Counted from the first letter of the stretch, positions 31,827 to 41,203 are shown. The stretch: 60,301 nt of DNA from Anaerolineae bacterium (GCA_016789005.1 JAEURA010000187.1:1-60301); one strand, 5' to 3'. Translations and numbers: made by a program. The notes: generated by a model not told the origin, from the letters alone.

Positions 31827-33281
31827 TTATCCCCCAACCTGCACCAACAGCACTCCCCGCTCTGGGCCCCGCCCGATCATGATCGTGTCGTTCGCCGCCC
31901 AACGGATCGGCATACGCTGGCAGCAGGTCGTCCCATAGAATTCGCCGGACAGGACCATTTTGCCGGGGATGCCGGGCGCGTTGGTGATGTATAAGCCGGA
32001 ACCGTCTGCATTGACCGGATCGCGGACGAGGTATGCCAGCGCCGAACCGCGCGGCGACCAGCCCGCGCCGACGACCATTGGGGCGTTCGACGGCGCCTGT
32101 GACCCGTCTGGACTGGTCGTCGGGAAACGCGGATCGATCTCTATCTCATCGCCTGTCTCGCTGGAAATCACGCGCATGGTCAAGCCGCCGCTGCGTGCCC
32201 CTTGGACAAAGGTGAGCAGGTAGCGCCCATTCGCCGCATAATCAAGCTGAATGGGCAGCATGGGCAGCGTCGGGATGAGGTGCAGCGCCTTGAGATCGCC
32301 GCCGTCCAGGCGTGCGCTCCACACCCCCTGCACTGTTTCGCTGTTGCGCGTGTCGTAGACGAAGGCAAGCCGCTCATCGCGTGGATCAACCGTCAGGACA
32401 TACACCGACAGTGATGCCTTGGCTGGGAAGACAAAGCGCAGTTCGAGTTCACTCAGCACGCCCTCGCTCGGCAAATCGACGGTGTAGATGGCAGGCAGGC
32501 TGAACTGTCCGATCAAACCGGCATTGCTGTCCTGGGCGGCACTGTTGGTATAGCGAATGAACGCCAGCGTATCGGCGTCCAACCAGTGGGGCGCGAGGTC
32601 GAAGTTTCCAGCAAACTCGTCCAGCAGACCGCCGTCGAAAGCATCGTCCGTCAGATTGATCAGTGTGCCGCTTTGGGTGTCGATCACGCGGATGTCGGTA
32701 TCTCGAAGGAAACGCAATCCTTCGTCGAACGTGCCGATGCTCAGGTAGCGACCATCGGGCGACCAGTACAATTCTTCGGTCGGACCGCGAAAGTTGTGCG
32801 GCTCGAGATCAAAACAGCGATCCTGTGAGTAGCTCGCCTCCCGCTGGCGGTACAGGCACATCTGGCTGCCCTCGAAGTGCGCGAAACTGTCACCATCGGG
32901 CGAAAGATGCGCTGAGGTTTGCCCCGGCGCAGCGAGCAGGTCAAATTCCTGCATACCGATCACCTGGTATTGACTGTAATCCGGTACGTCACCGATGGCG
33001 GTCGCCGTCAGCGCGGCATTGAACTGCGCCTGAATGGTCTGCGTCGGCGCCATTTGTGCGGCGGCTGTGACTGTCTGTGCCTGCGCCAGCTGCGCCTCCG
33101 CCGTGCGCGTCGGGATGGCGGCAGCCGTTTGGTCGAACAACATCTGAACGGCGGCAGCATTGGTTTGCTGCACCTGGGTCGGGTCGTTCTGGGCAAACAG
33201 GACGGCGGGCGCAGCCCCGATCAGCATCAGCCATGCCAGCGCGATGATCGAAAACGCCAAAACGAAACGAGCCTTCATCAT
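31827..33281 (-). CDS. Secreted TolB-like propeller protein
   Basis: A 484-residue exported protein. The signal peptide (about 1-30) is followed by a Gln/Ala/Thr-rich helical segment (about 32-95, QTNAAAVQMLFDQTAAAIPT) that may form a coiled coil. A propeller-like domain then repeats SPDGDSFAHF, SPDGRYLSIGT and SPRGSALAYL blocks as in TolB/PD40 proteins. Two adjacent Cys (TTCCQRMP) occur near the end. ATG 33281 has GAGGG 9 bases upstream. It probably binds another surface component; there is no catalytic site visible. It lies downstream of a membrane kinase on the same strand. Confidence 0.72.
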   Translation of the reverse strand: MMKARFVLAFSIIALAWLMLIGAAPAVLFAQNDPTQVQQTNAAAVQMLFDQTAAAIPTRTAEAQLAQAQTVTAAAQMAPTQTIQAQFNAALTATAIGDVPDYSQYQVIGMQEFDLLAAPGQTSAHLSPDGDSFAHFEGSQMCLYRQREASYSQDRCFDLEPHNFRGPTEELYWSPDGRYLSIGTFDEGLRFLRDTDIRVIDTQSGTLINLTDDAFDGGLLDEFAGNFDLAPHWLDADTLAFIRYTNSAAQDSNAGLIGQFSLPAIYTVDLPSEGVLSELELRFVFPAKASLSVYVLTVDPRDERLAFVYDTRNSETVQGVWSARLDGGDLKALHLIPTLPMLPIQLDYAANGRYLLTFVQGARSGGLTMRVISSETGDEIEIDPRFPTTSPDGSQAPSNAPMVVGAGWSPRGSALAYLVRDPVNADGSGLYITNAPGIPGKMVLSGEFYGTTCCQRMPIRWAANDTIMIGRGPERGVLLVQVGG

Positions 33282-33418
33282 CACTTTGCCCTCTTTTATC
33301 TGTCGATACTGCCAGCCTGACGGCGAACTGACCTGATCCTCTGGTCACCATAGTTGAACGAAGGGACTCACGGATTCAGCAGCTTGCCCTCATCCCTCGC
33401 CCCCTTTGCCCTCAGGGA

Positions 33419-35404
33419 TCAGTACAGGCGGATGTCGGCGGTCTCGTCGGCGACCTTCTGCCGCAGCGCCCGGTAGAATTCGCCCGCCGACAGGTAGCGG
33501 TCCTCCGGTGACTTGGACAGGGCGCGCATCAGCGCCAGCGCCACCTGGGGCGGCAGGTCCGGCTCGAACTGGCGCACATCCGGCGCAGGCTGGCGCAGAT
33601 GGGCGAAGAGCACCTGACCGGGGTTGCCCCGGAAGGGGCGCAGTCCAGTCAGCATCTCGAAGACGATCACCCCCAACGCATAGACATCCGACGCCGGGCT
33701 GACCGCCCCGGAAGATTGAATCTGCTCCGGAGCCATGTAGTCGATGGTCCCCATCGTGCCGCCGCCGGTCACCTGCACGCTTTCCGCCTTGGCGATGCCG
33801 AAATCCATCAGCATGGCGCGGAAGGAGCCATCGGCGGCGGCGGGGGTGGTCAGCATGATGTTGGACGGCTTCAAATCGCGATGGATGATGCCGCGCTGGT
33901 GCACGTAGTCGAGCGCCGCAGCCATGTCGCGCGTCACCGCCTGAGCAGCAGCCAGGGGCAGCTTGCCCCGGCTCACCAGCATCCCGCGCAGGGTCTCGCC
34001 CTCCACGTATTGCAGGACCATGTAACGCTGATCGTCGACTTCGCCGTGCTGGATGAAGCGCACGATGCGCGGGTGATTCAGACTTTCCAGGATGTCCACC
34101 TCGCGGTCGAAGCGCATGCGCACCTCGGCGTCGGCGCTGCTGGGCATGACCTTGACGGCGGCGATCTGCCCCGCGCAGAACCCTTTATAGACCTCGCTGG
34201 TTGCGCCGCGCCCGATGAAGTCGAGAAGCTCCCAGCGGTCGATGTGCGCCCCCGTCAGCCGCCCCGGCTGAGTCACGATGGGGCGCGGCGCGCGGGTGTA
34301 GGTCTCGACGGAATAGCGCAGATCATACAGCCGCCGGTCGATCTGCGCCTGAATCAGGCGGCGCAGCGGGTTGAAGGCGGCGGCGAGCGCCACCACCAGC
34401 AGACCGAAGACGAGCGGATTGCGGAAGAAGTCGCCTCCACTGACGACCCCCAGCAGCACCAGCAGCACGGCAGTTCCGACCACGCCGTAGCCCAGCGAAC
34501 GGTTGATGGTGAAATCGACGCCCCACAGATTGCGCTTCAGGACGGCGTTCACCAGCGCCAGCGCGCTGATCGTCACCGGCAGGAAGATCAGCAGGACGGG
34601 ATATGCCATGCGGTAAAACATCCGCAGCATCGGACGTTCGATCAGCCACGGGGTGAGCAGCGGGTCGATGATGAAGAGCAGCAGGATCGACAGCGTGACC
34701 AGCGACATGCCGCCGACCACCCATTTGACCTGCTGCTTCTGTAGCTGTGTCAGATAGTAACGATAGCGGAAAAGCTGAGTCCCCAGACCGAGCAGCGTCC
34801 AGAGCGTCAGCGCCATCGTGTAGGGCGTGGCGATCACCGTGGTGTCGTCCAGGTTCAGGCGCAGCGCCGTGTCGGCGAGGATCAGCGCCGGAATCGGGAT
34901 CAGGAAAAGCGCCGTCCAGCGCGGAAAAAAGCGCCCATCCGGGAAGATCAGCAGCAGCCAGTTGGCGCAGAAGGCAAACAACACGCCGTTGATGGTGATC
35001 ACCGCAATCGCCGGCGGGTAATCCCTGACGAAGAGGATGCCGGTGTTCAAGTTTAACGTCCCGAACAGCACCAGCACCGCCCCGGTGATCATCGCCAACC
35101 AGTCGTGAGGGCGCTGCCACAGCAGCAAGAAGGCGACGATCAGGGCGATCAGGATGTAGATGATCTGCGCGACGACGATCCACAGGGCGAAGACGACGGG
35201 AGACCAGCCCAGTGCCGACAGCGGTTCGCTGAACAACGTGATGGCATTGCTCATCTGCATGGCGAAGGTCACCGGCATGCTGAAGAAGGCGGTGGTCAGC
35301 GCGATGCCGATGACCGCCGCCCAACTGAGGCGAATCGCAAAGCGCACCAGGGGGTTGAATCGCTCCAACGACTGAGAATCCACCGCCGCCAAACTTCGCG
35401 TCAT
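33419..35404 (-). CDS. Multi-TM sensor Ser/Thr protein kinase
   Basis: A 661-residue protein. The first 345 residues hold about nine membrane helices with the motif LLIFPDGRFFPRWTA (150-165), then a linker NPLRRLIQAQIDRRLYDLRY (345-364). The same membrane module and DRR-Y-RY linker are known from histidine kinases of this phylum (recalled, not searched). The kinase domain is 391-650: GRGATSEVY at 398-406, Lys418, HRDLKPSN at 508-515, DFG at 534-536, APE at 558-560. A paralogue lies at 50714-52780. Ligand and targets are unknown. The ribosome site before ATG 35404 is weak. Confidence 0.9.
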   Translation of the reverse strand: MTRSLAAVDSQSLERFNPLVRFAIRLSWAAVIGIALTTAFFSMPVTFAMQMSNAITLFSEPLSALGWSPVVFALWIVVAQIIYILIALIVAFLLLWQRPHDWLAMITGAVLVLFGTLNLNTGILFVRDYPPAIAVITINGVLFAFCANWLLLIFPDGRFFPRWTALFLIPIPALILADTALRLNLDDTTVIATPYTMALTLWTLLGLGTQLFRYRYYLTQLQKQQVKWVVGGMSLVTLSILLLFIIDPLLTPWLIERPMLRMFYRMAYPVLLIFLPVTISALALVNAVLKRNLWGVDFTINRSLGYGVVGTAVLLVLLGVVSGGDFFRNPLVFGLLVVALAAAFNPLRRLIQAQIDRRLYDLRYSVETYTRAPRPIVTQPGRLTGAHIDRWELLDFIGRGATSEVYKGFCAGQIAAVKVMPSSADAEVRMRFDREVDILESLNHPRIVRFIQHGEVDDQRYMVLQYVEGETLRGMLVSRGKLPLAAAQAVTRDMAAALDYVHQRGIIHRDLKPSNIMLTTPAAADGSFRAMLMDFGIAKAESVQVTGGGTMGTIDYMAPEQIQSSGAVSPASDVYALGVIVFEMLTGLRPFRGNPGQVLFAHLRQPAPDVRQFEPDLPPQVALALMRALSKSPEDRYLSAGEFYRALRQKVADETADIRLY

Positions 35405-35468
35405 ATCTGATTCGCTGCTGCCAGGACCAGGGTCTCAATGGCTGCATTGTGATGGATCGCGCCGAAAG

Positions 35469-35494
35469 TTGCAAGCTTTTTCCTATTGCAAGCT
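35469..35494 (+). promoter_or_regulatory. Two TTGCAAGCT direct repeats upstream of the aldehyde dehydrogenase gene
   Basis: Copies at 35469-35477 and 35486-35494, 17 bases apart start to start, each with the palindromic core TTGCAA. A TATAAA lies at 35527-35532. They could be an operator for the dehydrogenase gene or for the divergent kinase. Confidence 0.3.
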
Positions 35495-35559
35495 GAATCG
35501 TAACTCGGAAAATTGAGACTTCGGGTTATAAAGGTTAAGGAACAGGAGTCATCGCTGCA

Positions 35560-37002
35560 ATGTCATCGTACAAGTTTCAACAGCTCATCGACGGCGCATG
35601 GGGTGATGCGGTCGGCGGGGCTGCCTGGGAACTGATCAACCCGGCGACGGAAGAAATCATCGCCGAAATCCCCTTCGGCGACGCCCGCGACGCCGAAGCC
35701 GCGCTGGATGCCGCCGCCCGCGCCTTCCCCGCCTGGGCACAGCTCACGTCTTACGACCGCGCCCCTTATTTGTTCCGCGCCGCCGCCTGGATACGCGAAC
35801 ACCACGAGGACCTCGCCCGCATCAGCAGTGAAGAGTGCGGCAAACCTCTGCGCGAGGCACGTGGCGAGTGGACGACCGCCGCCAATTCGTTCGAGTGGTT
35901 CGCCGAAGAAGCCAAGCGCGCGCATGGGCGCGTCGTGCCCTCGCGCCGCGCCGACCGCCGCCTGCTCGTGGTGCACCAGCCGGTCGGGGTGGTGGGTACG
36001 ATCACTGCCTGGAACTTCCCGGTCTACAACCCGGTGCGCGCCTGGTCGGCGGCGCTGGCGGCGGGCTGCACCGTCGTCGGTCGCCCGTCGGAATATACGC
36101 CGCGTTCGGCGATGCTGCTGGGGCAGGCGCTTGTCGAGGCGGGCATTCCGGCAGGGGTGATCAACGTCGTCAACGGCGATCCGTCCTCAATGGGCGAAGC
36201 CATGCTGCGCGACCCGCGCTGTCGTAAGATCGCCTTCACCGGCAGCACCCGCGTCGGCAAGCTGCTGATGGACGGCGCATCGCAGACCGTGACCCGCCTG
36301 TCGCTGGAATTGGGCGGCAACGCGCCGGTGCTGATCTTCCCGGATGTCGATGTCGAGGCGACTGCCCGCGCCGCCGTCGGCAGCAAGATGCGCAACAATG
36401 GGCAGGTCTGCATCGCCCCGCAGCGCTTCTTCGTCCACAGCCGCATCGCTGAAGAGTTCATCGAGCGAACCGGCGACCTGGCGGCGAAGCTCAGGCTGGG
36501 GGCGGGGCTGGACGAGAGCAGCGATGTCGGTCCGCTGATCAACGCCGTGCAGCGTGACCGCCTCTCCCGCATCGTCGATGCTTCGGTGGAAGCCGGCGCG
36601 CAGCTCGTCGCCGGTGGGGCGCGCCCGGCGGAACTGGTGCGCGGCTATTTCTACCAGCCGACGATTCTCACCGGCGTCACCCCCGAAATGCCCGCCTATC
36701 GCGAGGAATTGTTCGGTCCGGTGATGCCGATCATCCCGTTTGACGACATCGATCACGCGCTGGCGCTGGCGAATGCGACCGAATACGGTCTCGCCGCCTA
36801 CGTCCACACGCGCAGCCTGAACACCGCCATTCGCGCTTACGAAGGGCTGGAGTTCGGCATGATCGGCGTCAATGAGTGGTTGCCCACCACGCCCGAAATG
36901 CCGTTTGGCGGCGTCAAAGCCAGCGGTCTGGGGCGTGAATATGGTTCTGAGGGCTTGCACGAGTATATGGAGACCAAAGCTGTGTATATCGGAGGGATTT
37001 GA
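35560..37002 (+). CDS. NAD(P)-dependent aldehyde dehydrogenase
   Basis: A 480-residue ALDH superfamily enzyme close to succinate-semialdehyde dehydrogenases. Visible are TAWNFPVYNPVRAW (cofactor), GSTRVGK, the general base Glu250 in ELGGNAPV and the nucleophile Cys284 in NNGQVC. Full length. CAGGAG lies 11 bases before the ATG. The stop is 4 bases from the start of a GNAT gene that uses a GGAGGG inside this gene, so they are co-transcribed. Substrate is not certain; a second, more typical GabD is at 48506-49996. Confidence 0.88.
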   Translation: MSSYKFQQLIDGAWGDAVGGAAWELINPATEEIIAEIPFGDARDAEAALDAAARAFPAWAQLTSYDRAPYLFRAAAWIREHHEDLARISSEECGKPLREARGEWTTAANSFEWFAEEAKRAHGRVVPSRRADRRLLVVHQPVGVVGTITAWNFPVYNPVRAWSAALAAGCTVVGRPSEYTPRSAMLLGQALVEAGIPAGVINVVNGDPSSMGEAMLRDPRCRKIAFTGSTRVGKLLMDGASQTVTRLSLELGGNAPVLIFPDVDVEATARAAVGSKMRNNGQVCIAPQRFFVHSRIAEEFIERTGDLAAKLRLGAGLDESSDVGPLINAVQRDRLSRIVDASVEAGAQLVAGGARPAELVRGYFYQPTILTGVTPEMPAYREELFGPVMPIIPFDDIDHALALANATEYGLAAYVHTRSLNTAIRAYEGLEFGMIGVNEWLPTTPEMPFGGVKASGLGREYGSEGLHEYMETKAVYIGGI

Positions 37003-37006
37003 TACC

Positions 37007-37852
37007 ATGATGCACCAACAGCCGTTTTCACCGCACCAGCGTCCGCTGCGAGAACAACAGGTTCACAACCCGCAGCATGTCCCGCGACCTGTCCACCCGC
37101 CGGGATTCCCCGCCCCACGTGAGACCCATTCAGCAGCACCCTCTGCGTCATCCGCGCCACAACCCCACAGTGAAGTTCAGCCCCACCATCAGGTCATCCT
37201 GCCCATTCGGGTCGTCAACATTCAGCCGGAACATTTCGCCGGGCTGGCGCAGGTTCAGCAGCTTGCTTTCCCCACACTGACCGATGACGAACGCATCTCG
37301 CCAGAGAAGTACGCCAAGCACATCGATCTGTTCCCGGAAGGGCAGTTCGTCGCCCTGGCGGAAGTTCGCGAAGGCGAATGGGTGTGCGCCGGTTCGACCA
37401 GCACCTTCCGCACTAATTTCGAGTTCGGACAGGGGCATTTCACGTTCATGGACTCCGTCGCCGACGGGTGGCTGACGCACCACAACCCCGAAGGCGAGTG
37501 GATTTACGGCGCGGACATCAGCGTGCATCCCGGCTTCCGGGGCATGCGTGTGGGTCGCCGTCTGTACGAAGCGCGGCACAAGCTGGTGCAGCGCCTGAAC
37601 CTGCGCGGCGAGATCGCCGGCGGCATGATCCCCGGTTATGATCGCTACCGCGAACACCTCACGATTGCGCAATACGTGCTGCACGTGCATCAGGCGCGGC
37701 TGCACGACCCCACCCTGACCATGCAGCTCCGCAACGGGTTTGCGGTGCGCGGCATCCTCTACGATCACATCACCGATCCGCGTTCAGACAACGCCTGCAC
37801 GCTGATCATCCGAGACAATCCCCACTACCAGCCTAAGACGCCTGAGGGTTGA
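37007..37852 (+). CDS. GNAT-family N-acetyltransferase with His/Pro/Gln-rich N-terminus
   Basis: A 281-residue protein. Residues 1-60 are low-complexity His, Pro and Gln (MMHQQPFSPHQRPLREQQ), probably disordered. The GNAT domain (about 64-275) has the acetyl-CoA loop VHPGFRGMRVGRRLYEAR and LRNGFAVRGILYDH. It resembles the GNAT half of YhcX-type proteins that are often joined to a nitrilase. It is coupled to the aldehyde dehydrogenase upstream. The last 20 bases overlap the convergent hydrolase gene. Confidence 0.8.
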   Translation: MMHQQPFSPHQRPLREQQVHNPQHVPRPVHPPGFPAPRETHSAAPSASSAPQPHSEVQPHHQVILPIRVVNIQPEHFAGLAQVQQLAFPTLTDDERISPEKYAKHIDLFPEGQFVALAEVREGEWVCAGSTSTFRTNFEFGQGHFTFMDSVADGWLTHHNPEGEWIYGADISVHPGFRGMRVGRRLYEARHKLVQRLNLRGEIAGGMIPGYDRYREHLTIAQYVLHVHQARLHDPTLTMQLRNGFAVRGILYDHITDPRSDNACTLIIRDNPHYQPKTPEG

Positions 37853-38693
37853 CCTCGCCCCACGCCCGACGTAATGTGTCGGAGATGGGGTCGAGCACAT
37901 CGTCGTCCGTCCAGTACCCTAAATGGGACAGCGGATTCCACGATTCCAGAATACGACCGATGTTGACCGGGCGGTCCTGCGTGACCGTATCGCGATATTG
38001 ATCGTTCAGCGTTTTGATCGGAAAGCCGACCATATCGTCCGCGTCGTAGAAATTGACCCATTCGCCCGTCAGCGACGGGTAATACTGGTTCAGATTGGGC
38101 GCGGGCATGCGGATCGGCTTTCCGAAATTGGCAAAGCGTAAGCTCCAGATCGCCAGCGGGCTGCCGAGCGTATAGAGCAGCGTCAGCGTCTCGCCCGCCT
38201 CCAGCGGCGTAGGCGGCTGGCTCATCTGTGCCCGCGTCTTTTCCCCGATCATCGGGCGGAACGGATCGACCTGCAGGTCATAGATGAAATTGCTGGCGAT
38301 GATCGATCCCAGGCTGTGTGCGATGATCACCAGTGGGGCGCTGGCTCCCGCCTCTTCGGCGAGCAGACGGAGAGTCTCCGCCATGACGGCGTGGATGGTA
38401 TCGTAGACGGTGCGGTCGCCACGCACCGGCTGATAGGCGAAGGCGTCGCCCATCAGTTCGACCAGGAAGCGGCGCAGAAACCCCTGCCGCTGTGGACCGC
38501 CGGCGGCGGTGCGGCTGAGAAGCTCATCTTCGACATCGCGCAGCACCGGCGCCCAGTGTACGCCGCGCATGATCAGGTCGGCGCTCACCGCCGCGCCGCA
38601 TCGCTTGTGCAGCCCGACGATCATCTTATCGGCAAAGGTCGCGTCCTGACTGCCGATACCGTGAACAATGGCGACGGCGATCTTCTGAGTCAT
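37833..38693 (-). CDS. Alpha/beta-hydrolase, lipase-like
   Basis: A 286-residue cytoplasmic protein with the oxyanion strand VAIVHGIGSQD (6-16) and the nucleophile elbow AHSLGS, Ser in the Ala/Gly-x-Ser-x-Gly pattern. A later YTLGSPLAIWSL and ESWNPLSHLGYW carry candidate Asp and His residues. ATG 38693 follows AGGGGGA by 6 bases; the longer frame to 39086 is repeat DNA. The 3' end overlaps the GNAT gene by 20 bases in convergent orientation. The substrate is unknown. Confidence 0.8.
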   Translation of the reverse strand: MTQKIAVAIVHGIGSQDATFADKMIVGLHKRCGAAVSADLIMRGVHWAPVLRDVEDELLSRTAAGGPQRQGFLRRFLVELMGDAFAYQPVRGDRTVYDTIHAVMAETLRLLAEEAGASAPLVIIAHSLGSIIASNFIYDLQVDPFRPMIGEKTRAQMSQPPTPLEAGETLTLLYTLGSPLAIWSLRFANFGKPIRMPAPNLNQYYPSLTGEWVNFYDADDMVGFPIKTLNDQYRDTVTQDRPVNIGRILESWNPLSHLGYWTDDDVLDPISDTLRRAWGEVNPQAS

Positions 38694-38963
38694 GGCTTCC
38701 CCCTTTTCACGCTTCCTCAATTGTGCGCGCCAGTCGTCCGCGCCGTGACATAATTTGCCACTGTCTGTATTGTAGGGCGGATCAGGAAGGGACGGCGAAA
38801 AATAGTCTTTGGCGATGCCTGTTCTGCCTTGTTCATAGGGATAGTGGTCGAAAGGGCATGGCTCAAGCCGGGTCTCGCCTCTTTTCGACGGACGCGCCGC
38901 CGTCTCGCCCCTACGACACGTTGGTTGTAGGGGAGACCCGCCGGGTCTCGCGCTCGTCCGCAC

Positions 38964-39090
38964 GTGGGTGCATTTCAGATTATTGGGGATACGGGCGGAC
39001 AACGCGGGTGTTGCCCCTACAAAATGGTCCTCCGTAGGGACGATGCCTGAATCGTCCGTTGAAGTACCCAAAATATTGAAATGCACCCTC
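38964..39090. mobile_element. MITE-like element with GGGTGCATTTCA inverted ends
   Basis: Inverted ends GGGTGCATTTCA (38966-38977) and TGAAATGCACCC (39077-39088), with partial matches inward (TATTGGGG / CCCAAAATA). The core has inward CCCCTAC and GTAGGGAC motifs. No clear target duplication. The rest of the gap 38694-39166 holds a GAGACCCGCCGGGTCTC palindrome fragment at about 38930-38950 and otherwise nothing I recognise. Confidence 0.6.
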
Positions 39091-39166
39091 CGCTCGTGGA
39101 TTTCTTTCGAGATTGCACTTCAGTACAATCACGCTGATCCCTGTCGGAAAGCCGGAGGTCCCGCCC

Positions 39167-39985
39167 ATGACGCTCAGCCTGGACGCCTATCTCGACCGGA
39201 TCAACCACCGCGCGCCGGTCCGTCCCGATCTGGACACCCTGACGGCGCTGCACCGCGCCCATCTGATCCACATCCCCTACGAGAACCTGGACATTCACCG
39301 GGGCGTCCCGCTCACTCTCGACCTGCCCACCCTCTACCGCAAGATCGTCGTGGATCGGCGCGGCGGCTGGTGCTTCGAAATGAATGGACTGCTCGCCTGG
39401 GCGCTCCGCGAAATCGGCTTCGATGTGACCCTGCTGGCTTCCAGCGTTGGACGGGGGTCGGCGGATGAGCCGTTCATCGGCGATCACCTGATCCTGCTGG
39501 TTCAACTGGATCGCCCCTATCTGGCGGATGTCGGCTTCGGCAACGGACTGTTCGAGCCGATCCCGCTGGCGGAAGGGCGCTATCGCCAGGGGGGGCTGGA
39601 ATTTGGTCTGCGGCTGGCGGGCGACCGCTGGTGGTTCGAAAACCAGCCTGATGGCGGAGCGGGCTACGACTTCACGCTGGAGCCGCACGCGCTCGCCGAC
39701 TTCGCCGCCGAGTCGTACCGGCTGCAAACCTCCCCGGCGTCCGGCTTCGTGCGCGCCACCGTCTGCTTCCGTTTCACGCCGGAGGGTCTGCTGACGCTGC
39801 GCGGGGCGGTGTTTCGCCGTCTGACTGCCGCCGGGGAGCAGGAGCAGATCATCGAGGATGCGGAGTCCTACGCCCGCATCCTCGATGAAGCCTTCGATCT
39901 GCGCTTCAGCAGCGGCGACGCCGCCGCCTTGTGGGAGAAAGTCTGGACGCGGCATCTGGCTTGGCGGAAGGCGCAGGGGACCTAA
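39167..39985 (+). CDS. nat: Arylamine N-acetyltransferase
   Basis: A 272-residue cytoplasmic enzyme that moves acetyl from acetyl-CoA to arylamines or hydrazines. The catalytic triad is complete: Cys69 in RGGWCFEMN, His107 in GDHLILL and Asp121 in LADVGFG. The N-terminal IPYENLDIHRG is also typical. GGAGG precedes ATG 39167 by 8 bases; the earlier frame from 39113 contains no ribosome site. A TACAAT box is at 39123-39128. It stands alone, between repeat-rich gaps. Confidence 0.95.
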   Translation: MTLSLDAYLDRINHRAPVRPDLDTLTALHRAHLIHIPYENLDIHRGVPLTLDLPTLYRKIVVDRRGGWCFEMNGLLAWALREIGFDVTLLASSVGRGSADEPFIGDHLILLVQLDRPYLADVGFGNGLFEPIPLAEGRYRQGGLEFGLRLAGDRWWFENQPDGGAGYDFTLEPHALADFAAESYRLQTSPASGFVRATVCFRFTPEGLLTLRGAVFRRLTAAGEQEQIIEDAESYARILDEAFDLRFSSGDAAALWEKVWTRHLAWRKAQGT

Positions 39986-39990
39986 GCGGA

Positions 39991-40101
39991 CTCTTGAAAG
40001 AAAACCATGAGCGGAAGACCCGGCGGGTTTCCCCTACGAGGCATCGTGTGTAGGGGCGAGCCGGCGGCTCGCCCGTTGAGCAGATGCGAAACTTGGCTTA
40101 G
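39991..40101. repeat. Dispersed GAGACCCGGCGGGTCTC-type repeat, copy 2
   Basis: From CTCTTGAAAGAAAACCA to TTGGCTTA. Its right end is split by a TA-type element (40101-40233); joining the flanks restores GGCTTAGCCGC, which matches copy 3 at 55684-55694. Confidence 0.8.
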
Positions 40102-40235
40102 AGGGTATTTGATAATTCATCAACGCTCTCGTAGGGGCGGCTCGCGAGCCGCCCGCGCTGCCTGAAAGATCGTCACGGTTACGGCGGGCGCGTCGCGACG
40201 CGCCCCTACCAAGGGCAATTTTCAAACACCCTCTA
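40099..40235. mobile_element. TA-type MITE-like element nested in a dispersed repeat
   Basis: Ends GAGGGTATTTGATAATT (from 40101) and AATTTTCAAACACCCTC (to 40233) are imperfect inverted repeats; TA flanks both sides (40099-40100, 40234-40235). The core holds GTAGGGGCGGCTCGCGAGCCGCCC and GGGCGCGTCGCGACGCGCCC palindromes. Confidence 0.78.
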
Positions 40236-40255
40236 GCCGCGTGCGCACCCAGGTT

Positions 40256-41203
40256 TCAGCGCCGTGTGAACTTCCAGCCTGTTCCATGATATGTCTCGGT
40301 GAAACCGACCGACTCGTAGAGCGCGTTGGCGGCAGGGTCGTCGCCGGTATCGACGACCGCGTCGAGCGCGCCCAATGCCTTCAGACGGTGCAGCCCCTCG
40401 AACATCAGCGAGCGCGCCAGCCCATGCCGCCGATGCGCCGGATGCGTACAGACCGGTTCGTAGATGCCCAGGCGGTTGTCGTCGTCAAACGTGACGCCGA
40501 CGAACGCCGCGAACGTCCCGTCCGGCGCAATCGCCAGCAGGTCCAGGTCGGCGCGGTAGGACGGCGCGAGGGTAGAGAAGGTCACGTACTCCTCGGCGGT
40601 GTGGAAGGTGCGGTTGAAGGCGGCGTTGAGCAGATCGGCAAGGCGCTGGCAGTCTTCGACGTCTCCGGCGCGGATCGTGCGCAGCCTGTAGCCGGGGTCG
40701 AGTTCCGGCGCGGGCAGACGCCATTCCCCGAAGCGCAGGCGGCGGGTCACGCCGCCCCAGGGCTGCTGCGCCCAGCCGCGTTCTTGCAGCAGACGGCGGC
40801 GCGGCGTGTCGTAGTCGAAGACGAAGGTCTCCAGGCTGCGTGATGCGCCGTCGGCGTCAGGGACGGCAAGCGCTTCCTCTGCCCAGGCGAACATTGAAGT
40901 TTGCAGGGCGCGGTAGTCCGGGTGAAGCTGAAGGTGAACATCGCCGCTCCCTTCCGGGAACGCAGCGCCGACCAGCCGCCCCTCGGCATCTTCCCACAGG
41001 TGTATCCTGTCGCGCCACTCTGGCGGAATTGCGCCGCCGGCGGTGTGAAAACGCCCGCCGTGCCAGCGCCGAATCTCCCAGTTCCAGCCGGTAGGGACGA
41101 GCCGCCGGGTCTCGATCAGCAGTCGGCGCACGCGCTGCCAGTCGGCGTCGCCCTCGAATGGGCGGTCGGTGACCTCCAGCGGCGGGGTCATAAAGCAAAC
41201 CAC
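40256..41203 (-). CDS. Tandem GNAT acetyltransferase
   Basis: A 315-residue protein. The C-terminal half (about 175-315) is a typical GNAT: IYEPVCTHPAHRRHGLARSLMFEGL for acetyl-CoA and NALYESVGF near the end. The N-terminal half looks like a second, divergent GNAT domain (RLVGAAFPEGSGDVHLQLHPDYRAL). GTG 41203 is chosen because GGAGGG lies 7 bases before it; ATG 41191 is the alternative without a near ribosome site. Such double GNATs include mycothiol synthase-like and aminoglycoside-type enzymes; the substrate is open. Confidence 0.8.
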   Translation of the reverse strand: MVCFMTPPLEVTDRPFEGDADWQRVRRLLIETRRLVPTGWNWEIRRWHGGRFHTAGGAIPPEWRDRIHLWEDAEGRLVGAAFPEGSGDVHLQLHPDYRALQTSMFAWAEEALAVPDADGASRSLETFVFDYDTPRRRLLQERGWAQQPWGGVTRRLRFGEWRLPAPELDPGYRLRTIRAGDVEDCQRLADLLNAAFNRTFHTAEEYVTFSTLAPSYRADLDLLAIAPDGTFAAFVGVTFDDDNRLGIYEPVCTHPAHRRHGLARSLMFEGLHRLKALGALDAVVDTGDDPAANALYESVGFTETYHGTGWKFTRR

